A stretch of DNA of 8,082 nt from Prevotellaceae bacterium UBA7017 (GTDB lineage Bacteria; Bacteroidota; Bacteroidia; Bacteroidales; Bacteroidaceae), in NCBI GenBank assembly GCA_002449535.1, contig DJWZ01000005.1:1-8082 (forward strand). Direction: 5' to 3'. Of the stretch, positions 1-6,700 are shown in pieces; the stretch's first letter is position 1; every line of letters begins with the position of its first letter. The notes beneath the pieces were generated by a model that saw only the letters and a program-made list of their open reading frames with translations, searched no databases and was not told the origin of the DNA. Position numbers and translations under genes: made by a program.

Positions 1-1
1 T

Positions 2-1648
2 CTGGTGTATAGGCTTACGAATGCAAACTTCACGGAAACTGTTGCCGGCAATGCCATGAAAATGGCAAGTTGTGTAGATGGCAATGGTAACATGAACTTC
101 ACAAAGGTGAAGAACTATGTGAATACAGCTACACAGGCAGGTCTTAATGTATATGGTCATACCCTTGCCTGGCACTCACAACAGGCAAAAGGTTGGCTGT
201 TGAAGCTGATGGCAGACAAGCCGGCTCCAAGTGGTGAAAAAGAATATACAACAATTGCTAGCAAGGATTTTCGTGTCAATCAGACTATTGGATGGACGGC
301 ATCGAAGACCGATTGGGGTTACTCTACAGCGTTTAGCATTGTCAATGGTCTCAGCGTTACGACGACTAAGAGTTATTCATGGGAGGTGCAATTCGTACCG
401 ATGGACAACATACAGCTTACATCTGGAGTGACATACAAGATGACTATGACAGTAAAAGGTACGGGCTCTGGAAAACTGGACGGCAGACTTGGAGATTGGG
501 GAGGAGGCGCGAATTTCAGCATCCCGTTTACCACAAGTTGGAGTGATGTGGAAGTAAATGTCAAGCCTACTATGGCTGGTAACTTCATACTCCTGCATGT
601 TCCTAATTTTGTTGGCACCGTCTATATTAAGACAATCAAGTTTGAGGGCTACAAGGAAAAGACAATTCCGCAGACAACGCAAGAAAAACATGACACACTC
701 GTCTATGCTATGGATAAGTGGGTTAAGGGCATGATGAATGCCTGTGGAGGCAAAGTCAAGGCTTGGGATCTCGTCAACGAGGCTATCTCTGGTGGTGGCA
801 ATGATGGTCAGGGTAACTATGAGTTGCAACATTCTGAAGGGTACAAAAGTGGCACTTGGGATGTCGGAGGCGATGCCTTCTATTGGCAAGATTATATGGG
901 CGACTTGGATTATGTGCGTCAGGCATGTCGCTTGGCTCGTAAATATGGACCGGAAGACGTGAAGTTGTTCATCAACGACTACAACCTTGAGGGTACTTGG
1001 GATATCGTTACAAAAGATGGTATCAGTGCCAGTAAGAAACTTTGGTCTCTTGTAAATTGGATTAAGAAATGGGAGGCTGACGGCGTTACAAAGATAGACG
1101 GTATAGGCACCCAGATGCACATTTCATTCAATAAGAAAACCAGTGCTCAGAATAGCCTGAAGAATGCTATTACCGGTATGTTCAAACTCATGGCAAAGTC
1201 TGGCAAGATGGTTCGCGTAAGTGAGTTGGACATGGGCTACAATGATATTAATGGTAACAGCGTTCCGACTGGCAGCATGACAGAAGAACAGCATAAGGAG
1301 ATGGCTGCTTTCTATGAGTGGATTATCCAGCAGTTCCTGACTATTGTTCCGCCAGAACAGCAGTGGGGCATCTGCCAATGGTGTTCTAATGATTCCCAAG
1401 GTGGATGGCGTGCTAACACGCCTGTAGGAATATGGGATGTCAATAACTATCGTAAGCACGTCTATGCAGGCTTCGTACGAGGTCTCAATGGTGGTGAGCC
1501 TACTGGTATTGACAATGTAGAGGCAGAAAAAGTCATTGATACCTCAAAAGGCATATACAACATCAATGGTGTGCGCATGTCTGCAACATCGGTTGAGGAA
1601 CTCCCATCAGGATTCTATATCGTAAACGGCAAGAAGATTTTTAAGTAA
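2..1648 (+). CDS. Endo-1,4-beta-xylanase, GH10 with internal CBM (5' partial)
   Basis: Hydrolyses internal beta-1,4 bonds of xylan, probably outside the cell or on its surface. The frame is open to the left edge, so the start, signal peptide and first strand of the barrel are missing; the GTG at base 5 is an internal Val, counted here as residue 1. GH10 hallmarks: AGNAMKM (residues 14-20), HTLAWHSQ (52-59), acid/base Glu259 in WDLVNEA, GTQMHI (368-373), nucleophile Glu407 in VRVSELDMG, and GICQWCSNDSQGGWR (455-469). Between HTLAWHSQ and the acid/base strand, roughly residues 77-222 form a beta-rich, Trp-containing insert resembling a CBM4/9- or CBM22-type binding module. Interrupted GH10 domains of this kind are known from Prevotella XynC. 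The tail from about residue 500, with GIYNINGVRM and GFYIVNGKKIFK, resembles C-terminal sorting-type tails of secreted Bacteroidetes proteins. Lower in GC by eye than the downstream genes. Confidence 0.93.
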   Translation: MVYRLTNANFTETVAGNAMKMASCVDGNGNMNFTKVKNYVNTATQAGLNVYGHTLAWHSQQAKGWLLKLMADKPAPSGEKEYTTIASKDFRVNQTIGWTASKTDWGYSTAFSIVNGLSVTTTKSYSWEVQFVPMDNIQLTSGVTYKMTMTVKGTGSGKLDGRLGDWGGGANFSIPFTTSWSDVEVNVKPTMAGNFILLHVPNFVGTVYIKTIKFEGYKEKTIPQTTQEKHDTLVYAMDKWVKGMMNACGGKVKAWDLVNEAISGGGNDGQGNYELQHSEGYKSGTWDVGGDAFYWQDYMGDLDYVRQACRLARKYGPEDVKLFINDYNLEGTWDIVTKDGISASKKLWSLVNWIKKWEADGVTKIDGIGTQMHISFNKKTSAQNSLKNAITGMFKLMAKSGKMVRVSELDMGYNDINGNSVPTGSMTEEQHKEMAAFYEWIIQQFLTIVPPEQQWGICQWCSNDSQGGWRANTPVGIWDVNNYRKHVYAGFVRGLNGGEPTGIDNVEAEKVIDTSKGIYNINGVRMSATSVEELPSGFYIVNGKKIFK

Positions 1649-1657
1649 GCTCACTTG

Positions 1658-1681
1658 ACTTTGCAAGTATTCTTGCTCAGT
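1658..1681 (+). terminator. Weak hairpin after the xylanase, possible terminator
   Basis: Ten bases after the xylanase stop, GCAAG and CTTGC pair around a TATT loop, and ACT/AGT can pair outside a 2-nt internal loop. There is no good U-tract (only CTTTAG follows), so intrinsic termination is doubtful. It may simply be a 3'-end stabilising stem. Confidence 0.3.
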
Positions 1682-1685
1682 CTTT

Positions 1686-1816
1686 AGAGGTAAGTGGAGA
1701 GAGGTAAGAGGTAATAGAATACCGAAGGTATCGCGAGCGACGATGAGAACAAAGTGGCAAATGTCTAAGGTCAAATGTTCAATGCTCTTACTTCTTACCT
1801 CTCACTTCTTACCTCT
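1686..1816. repeat. Facing arrays of 7-bp repeats forming a large inverted repeat
   Basis: Bases 1688-1715 read as four 7-mers: AGGTAAG, TGGAGAG, AGGTAAG and AGGTAAT. Bases 1787-1814 read as CTTACTT, CTTACCT, CTCACTT and CTTACCT. The second array is close to the reverse complement of the first: 25 of 30 positions match between 1686-1715 and the complement of 1787-1816. RNA or single-stranded DNA could therefore fold into one long stem. The loop of about 70 nt holds two small palindromes, ATACC-GAA-GGTAT (1719-1731) and TCGC-GA-GCGA (1731-1740), and a TCAAATG/TTCAATG pair (1771-1784). No gene is supported in this stretch. The right arm ends just before the IS. Confidence 0.75.
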
Positions 1817-1821
1817 TTTTG

Positions 1822-1888
1822 GGCGCAGGGGGAAAAGTCCGTGGATAGCCCCATGCCGCCTATCCCAAATATCTTAGCGCAACGGAAC
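1822..1888 (+). repeat. Left terminal inverted repeat of the IS
   Basis: The outer 37 bases (1822-1858) match the complement of 3392-3428 perfectly. The next 12 bases (1859-1870) differ from the 11 at the right end. The inner 18 bases, ATCTTAGCGCAACGGAAC (1871-1888), again match the right end perfectly. The repeat therefore has two conserved blocks separated by a diverged spacer. Confidence 0.92.
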
Positions 1889-1907
1889 TCATGTCCGAGA
1901 AAAGTGT

Positions 1908-1915
1908 TACCTTTG
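1908..1915 (+). promoter_or_regulatory. Candidate Bacteroidetes -7 box for the transposase
   Basis: TACCTTTG matches the Bacteroidetes -7 consensus TAnnTTTG. It ends 4 bases before the ATG at 1920, so the expected transcription start falls at or near the start codon and would give a leaderless or nearly leaderless mRNA. No clear TTTG is seen at the -33 spacing, which lowers confidence. Confidence 0.4.
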
Positions 1916-1919
1916 CACC

Positions 1920-2360
1920 ATGGCAAAGAAACATTCATCATTCAACTACGAGACGTTGGTGCGCTTTATGCTTCCCAACGGCATTCTAGACTACTTCGAG
2001 GTTACAAGGATCGAAGAAGAGGTAACTGACGAGAAGGACGAAACGGGTACCGTCATCCGCATCCTTCACATATTCCTTGACGAGCGCGACCTTCGCTCTG
2101 TTACATGGCATGACCTTCAGCCCAACGGCTTCACGGAGCCGCGTCTGTTCAACGACTTTCCCCAGCGTGAGCACAAGGTGCTTCTGCATGTCCGCCGCCG
2201 CAGGTGGCAGGACAAAGACGGACGGAATGTCATCCTTGAAAGCCTGCCTCTGGTGGCAGAGGGGACCTGCTACTCGGTTGAGTTTGCGGATTTCTTAAAA
2301 AAAATGGTTGGACACCTACCCAGTGACGGCTCAATGCGTGGGGCGCTTCTTCCGGACTGA
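1920..2360 (+). CDS. IS transposase, N-terminal reading frame (ISAon1 N-terminal-region type)
   Basis: A 146-residue protein, first of the two frames of the IS. Visible features are LVRFMLPNGILDYFEVTRIEE near the N-terminus, DFPQREHKVLLHVRRRRW in the middle (a basic, probably DNA-binding stretch) and VEFADFLKK at about residues 119-127. This order is typical of the N-terminal part of ISAon1-like transposases, which binds the element ends. Similarity should stop at FADFLKK: the last 19 or so residues after the A8 run look like out-of-frame read-through, and the family sequence continues in the +1 frame as WLDTYPVTAQCVGRFFR. The ATG at 1920 is the first start after the left repeat, follows a TAnnTTTG box, and has no Shine-Dalgarno. 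Either it is expressed as a short protein or it is joined to the next frame by slippage. Confidence 0.7.
   Translation: MAKKHSSFNYETLVRFMLPNGILDYFEVTRIEEEVTDEKDETGTVIRILHIFLDERDLRSVTWHDLQPNGFTEPRLFNDFPQREHKVLLHVRRRRWQDKDGRNVILESLPLVAEGTCYSVEFADFLKKMVGHLPSDGSMRGALLPD
2297..2304 (+). other. A8 run at the junction of the two transposase frames
   Basis: Eight A residues follow CTT. The upstream frame reads TTA AAA AAA ATG. The downstream frame is at +1 and is closed just upstream by the TAA at 2296-2298, so the join must fall within the A run. Removing one A, by transcriptional slippage or a +1 shift, fuses FADFLKK directly to WLDTYPVTAQ, as expected for a full-length transposase. It could be a programmed site or a plain 1-base insertion. 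Confidence 0.55.
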
Positions 2361-3390
2361 CGGGAAGTATCTCAGCCGTGCCTACAAGGAGCACCTGAGC
2401 GGGTTTGACGACTGGGTGCAGAAGGAGCATGCCGATGAGTGGGTGCTTCTGGAGCAGAACATGGGCGAGCGTCTGAGCATCGACGAGACAATGCTGCACC
2501 ATGACCTGTTCACCTTCCTCTCCAACAAGGACGGGCACTGTAAGAAGGGTACGCTTATCGCTGCCGTCAAGGGTACGACAGTGGCAGATGTGACCAGGCA
2601 CCTGGACAAAATTCCTGAGGAGAGCCGCAAGAAGGTCAGGGAGGTGACGATGGACTTCTCTGACAGCATGATGGGTATCGTCAAGAAGGAGTTCCCGCAG
2701 GCAGAGATTGTCATCGCCCTGTTCCATGTCATGCAGCTCTACGGCACGAAGGGCCTCGACGCCATGCGCATGAAGCTCAAGCGGGGCAACACCACGGAGG
2801 TCAAGGGATAGGGGCGTGAGTTCAAGAAACGGCAGGAGCGGAATGCCAGGAACAGAAAGAAGTACAAGGAAAAACATCCACCCAAGAAGAGCAAGAAGGG
2901 CAAGCGCATAGGCCGTCCGCCCAAGCGCAAGAACGAGAAATTCGAGCCTCCAAAGCTTAGCAACGGAGAGACGAAGGCCGATCTGCTGACGCATGTGAGA
3001 TATCCACTGATGAAGAATCCCGATGACTGAACAGACTTCCAGAGACAGGAGATGCACCTGCTCTTTGAGATTGAGCCCAGGATGAAGGTGGCATACGGAC
3101 TGCTCTGCGCCCTGCGCAACATCTTCAGCAAGTGCAAGACAAGGAAGAAAGCCAGGAAGGCTCTTCACAAATGGTACAAGAATGTCGGAAAGACACGCAT
3201 CAGGGAAATCATTTTCGTGCGTGACACCATCAGAAGTAAGGAGGAGTACATTCTGAACTACTTCAACAATAGGTCGACAAACGCATCGGCAGAGTCTTTC
3301 AATTCAAAGGTGAAGGGCTTATGGGCGCAGGTGCATGGTGTCAACGACCTGCCATTCTTTATGTTCCGTTGCGCTAAGATTTTTGGTTAG
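2308..3390 (+). pseudogene. ISAon1/ISL3-like DDE transposase, catalytic part, inactivated
   Basis: Catalytic part of the IS transposase, readable in one frame but broken twice: TAG at 2809-2811 and TGA at 3028-3030. Counting from the TTG at 2308, the first fragment contains VGRFFRTDGKYL, SIDE with Asp59 (first acidic catalytic residue), VTMD with Asp116, and IVIALFHVMQL (134-144). In this family the last motif normally reads DRFHV or similar; here codon 2716-2718 is GCC (Ala) where a single base change would give GAC (Asp). Between the stops lies a very basic segment with GRPPKRK, resembling an AT-hook. The TGA falls where relatives usually have Trp (DKW then S/T, D/E), consistent with TGG to TGA. 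The last fragment keeps NNRSTNASAESFNSK with the catalytic Glu at codon 3292-3294. The protein cannot be made whole and would lack a key Asp even if it were. Confidence 0.85.
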
Positions 3391-3428
3391 ACGGCATGGG
3401 GCTATCCACGGACTTTTCCCCCTGCGCC
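3363..3428 (-). repeat. Right terminal inverted repeat of the IS
   Basis: Reverse-complement partner of the left end, with the same two blocks: inner 18 bp at 3363-3380 and outer 37 bp at 3392-3428. The inner block and spacer also encode the last residues of the transposase (FRCAKIFG), and the TAG stop at 3388-3390 lies in the spacer. Confidence 0.92.
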
Positions 3429-3469
3429 TAAAATATTTGAACATTGACCATTTATGGTTATGCATTATG

Positions 3470-3559
3470 AGGTAAGAGATATGTCGTGTTGGCTTTAAAA
3501 ACTGTAGAGATAGTAGCAGTAAAAGTAATCTCTCACCTCTCACTTCTTACCTCTCACCT
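3470..3559. repeat. 7-bp repeats between the IS and the fusion gene
   Basis: AGGTAAG followed by AGA lies at 3470-3479. Four 7-mers at 3532-3559 read CTCACCT, CTCACTT, CTTACCT and CTCACCT, followed by CTG. The two parts face each other as in the array left of the IS, with about 50 nt of unremarkable sequence between them. Just left, 3437-3449 carries TTGAACATTGACC, the complement-type sequence of the GGTCAAATGTTCAA at 1769-1782. The stretch from the IS end (3429) to the promoter (3605) has no supported gene. Confidence 0.7.
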
Positions 3560-3604
3560 CTGAAAAGTTGATTAATGTGAAACTTGAATTATTTTCGGAA
3601 TAGT

Positions 3605-3636
3605 CTTGTGGCATTGAAAATATTTTTATACTTTTG
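3605..3636 (+). promoter_or_regulatory. Bacteroidetes-type promoter for the GH30-DPP IV gene
   Basis: TACTTTTG at 3629-3636 fits the -7 consensus TAnnTTTG exactly. CTTG at 3605-3608 lies 20 bases upstream, the right place for the -33 element (TTTG/TTG). Transcription would start near 3643, giving a leader of about 60 nt that carries the AGTGAAG and TCAATAT repeats. Likely drives the fusion gene and the transporter behind it. Confidence 0.6.
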
Positions 3637-3649
3637 CCGCGTCAAAGAA

Positions 3650-3705
3650 AGTGAAGAGTGAAGAATAACTGTCAATATTCAATTTTCAATATTCAATATT
3701 CAATG
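3650..3705 (+). repeat. Heptad-repeat leader ending in the start codon
   Basis: Two AGTGAAG units (3650-3663) are followed by eight other bases, then 7-mers TCAATAT (3672), TCAATTT (3679), TCAATAT (3686), TCAATAT (3693) and a final TCAATG (3700-3705). The ATG of the fusion gene is the end of that last unit. No Shine-Dalgarno sequence is present; the A/T-rich repeat occupies the ribosome-loading region instead. The same arrangement, purine repeat then TCAATAT units, recurs at the right edge of the window. Confidence 0.8.
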
Positions 3706-6700
3706 AAGAAAAAAACAATTGTCTCCTTTTTATTGTGTGTGTGCTCGGCGGTAGGATTTGCCGAGACGATAAACATAGACACCCACCGCACCCAGCCGCA
3801 GAAGTGGGAGGGATGGGGCGTGTCACTGTGTTGGTGGGCACAGATGTGCGGCAAATATGACGAGCAGCATCTGGACTCGCTTATCTCATGGCTTACAGAC
3901 CCCCAAGGGCTGAACTATAACATCTTCCGCTATAACATCGGCGGCGGCGACGACCCGGAATGGAAGAACTGCGAGCCGCATCACATGGGCAAGCGCGGCG
4001 GAAAAGGACTGCGGGCGGAGATGGAGGGCTTCCAGCTGCCTGACGGAACGTGGCAGTGGGACAATGACGCTGCGCAGCGCAGGGTGATGCTGATGATAGC
4101 GAAACGACGCAAGGATGCCATCTTCGAGGCATTCTCGAACAGCGCACCGTGGTGGATGACCAAGAGCGGATGTGTCGGTGGCAACGAACCGGCAACGGCT
4201 GACAACCTGAGGGAAGATATGTACGGGAAGTTTGCCGACTATCTCGTGACGGTGTGCAAACACTATAACGACAAATACGGCATCACCTTCCGCACCCTGG
4301 AACCCTTTAACGAGGCGCTGACAGACTACTGGGGACGGAGCGCGTCGCAGGAGGGGTGTCACTTCTCGGTAGAGTCGCAGATAAAATTCATAAAGACCCT
4401 CTATCCCGTATTGCGGCAGTCGGGACTGAAGACCGTCATATCGGCATCCGACGAGACGAGCGTAGGGCATAGCCTGCAGGCATTCAGGGGATATAAGGAG
4501 GCTGGCATACTGCCGATGATAGGACAGTGGAATACGCATACCTACCATGCCACCCCGGAACAGCGAAGGGAACTGCGCAAGGAGGTGACAGAGACTCGAG
4601 GGGGGGACAACATGATATTGTGGCAGTCGGAAACCGGTGACGGCGGACGGGGGCTGCACGGAAACCTCATGATGGCGAAAAGGCTTATTGCCGACATACG
4701 ATACATGCAGCCGTCGGCATGGCTTGACTGGCAGTATGTGGAGGTGAACTATGACCAGTGGAGCCTCGTGAAATGTGACAGGGAATGGAAACAATATACG
4801 AGGCATAAGAACTACTACGTAAGGCAGCATTTCTCGCGCTTCGTGCCGGCAGGATACAGATGGCTGAACATTGACAGCGACAATGCCCTTGCCGCCGTGT
4901 CGCCTGACGGAAAGACGATGGCGGTGGTGATGGTGAATACAGAGCGCAGACCTGTAAAAAACACCATGAACCTGCCAGAGGGATGGAAATACAGCGAGGG
5001 ATATGTTACGGACTTCCTTCACGACATGGCACCGATAGGGGAGCAGCAACCGACAGAGAACGGAGAGATAATACTTGACAGAAACAGCATCGTGACGCTG
5101 ATATACACTATGAACCCAAAGAAACTTACCATAGAAGACCTCACAAGCGGAAAGTATGCTCCCAAGGGAGTGAAGATGAGCGAGGTATTGCCAGGCGAGA
5201 AGGACAAGGCAAGCCTGACTGCAGAGAAAGCAGAGCAGATATACAGACGTAGCAGCAGGGCTATATATAAATATGGAGAGACACCAATCGCCAATGGAGC
5301 GAAGGTGGAGCAGCCGCTGATAAGTCCTGACGGAAAGAACGTGGCATACGTGAAGGACAATAACCTCTACATAGAACCTCTTACTTCTCACCTCTCACCT
5401 CTCACCTCTGTGGTGCAGGTGACTACTGACGGAGAGTATAACAAGATTATCAACGGCAAGCCCGACTGGGTATATGAAGAAGAATTGGTATATGCCCGTG
5501 CCTTCTGCTTCAATGCCGACGGCACCATGCTGTGCTGGCAGCGTTTTGACGAGAGCAAGGTGCCGACATTCTCTTTCCCCGTATATAAAGGATTAAAGCC
5601 CGAGAAAAAGAAGAACGCCCTCTACCCGTCATCCTACGAATACAAATACCCCATGGCGGGGGTGAATAACAGCAAGGTGAAGGTGCTGACATACGACATT
5701 GCCACGAAGGAGCAGCGTGAAATAAAAGTTCCGGTGGATAGCGACGGATATATCCTGCGGGTATTGCAGACGAGCGATGCGGACAAGATAATCATCCCGA
5801 CGCTGAACCGCCATCAGGACTGCCTGAAGATATATGTCTGCAACCCTCGTACAGGGGAGTGCCGCCTGATAGTCACCGACGAGGTGAAGCCTTACATCAA
5901 CGAGGCGACATACGCAGGAATACAGATGACGGAGGGCGGCTTCGTGTTGCAGAGCGAACGCACGGGATATGCGCAGATATACCTCTATGACCTCGACGGC
6001 AACATTGTGAGGGCTCTTACGGAGGGCAACCAGCCGGTGGTGAGCTTCTACGGCTATGACGAGAAGACAAAGCGTTGCTACTATGCCGCAAAGGACGGCT
6101 CACCGCTTCGCACCGCCGTCTTTGCCCGCGATGCAAAGGGAAAGACCACAAAGCTGACACCGAGGGAGGGAACCAACAGCGCCACGTTCTCGAAGGACTA
6201 CAGGTATTTCGTCAATATGTGGAGTAACATCGACACCCCGCCCGTATATACCCTCTGCGACGCAAAGACTGGAAAGGTGCTGAAGGTGTTGGAGGACAAT
6301 GCCAAGCTGAAGAAGAAGGCAGATTGCGCGGCACCATACAAGCGTGAGTTCTTTACCATGACAACGAGTGAGGGTACGGAGCTGAACGGCTGGATGATAC
6401 GTCCCGACGATGAGAATAAGCCCCATCCGGTCGTGATGTTCCAGTATTCGGGTCCGGGCTCCCAGCAGGTTGAGGATAAATGGTACACTGGCAACATGGG
6501 TGGCTGTCTTTTTGAGGAGTATCTGGCACAGGAGGGTTTTGTTTCGGTTTGTGTCGATGGCAGAGGAACTGGCGGCAGGGGTGCCGACTTCGAGAAGCAG
6601 ACATACCTGCATCTCGGCGCCATGGAGTCACACGACCAGGCAGAGGTGGCAAGATGGCTCGGCGAACAACCATACGTCGATAAAGACAGGATAGGCATCT

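Larger units (their letters stand above)
1822..3428 (+). mobile_element. Inactivated insertion sequence, ISAon1-like (ISL3-type transposase)
   Basis: A 1607-bp element defined by terminal inverted repeats that start with GGCGCAGGGGG at both ends, enclosing a two-frame transposase on the + strand. The transposase resembles the ISAon1 group: a small N-terminal protein with LHVRRRRW and ADFLKK, followed by a DDE transposase of the IS204/IS1001/IS1165 (ISL3) kind with SIDE, FHVMQL and STNASAESFNSK motifs. Two stop codons and a motif substitution make it non-autonomous, but the ends are well preserved, so it could still be moved by a transposase supplied elsewhere. No 8-bp target duplication is visible: TCTTTTTG on the left and TAAAATAT on the right. 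The family name is from remembered motif similarity, not a search. Confidence 0.88.

Noticed and set aside
1775..2029. 84-codon frame spanning the heptad array and the left IS end
   Set aside because: It translates repeat and IS terminal sequence and runs out of frame with the transposase; no start signal or conserved content.
2809..3030. Stop-codon readthrough or recoding of TAG and TGA in the transposase
   Set aside because: Two different stops are involved, every other gene here uses TAA, TAG or TGA as normal stops, and the conserved Asp is also lost. Decay is simpler.
2230..3168. 312-codon antisense open frame across the IS
   Set aside because: Opposite the transposase, Leu/His-rich with no motif; a shadow frame that stays open because the coding strand is GC-rich and Lys/Glu-rich.
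3658..3702. GTG at 3658 as start of the fusion gene, adding 15 residues
   Set aside because: It would put translated TCAATAT repeat (NCQYSIFNIQYS) in front of a textbook signal peptide. ATG 3703 gives a normal N-terminus and still fits the promoter at 3605-3636.
5110..5112. Separate DPP IV gene starting at ATG 5110
   Set aside because: No stop separates it from the GH30 part, there is no promoter box or spacer, and it would lack a signal peptide. Internal initiation cannot be fully excluded.
3886..5391. Long antisense open frame of 501 codons on the - strand
   Set aside because: It lies wholly opposite the GH30-DPP IV gene, has low-complexity composition and no recognisable domain; a shadow of codon bias in the real gene.
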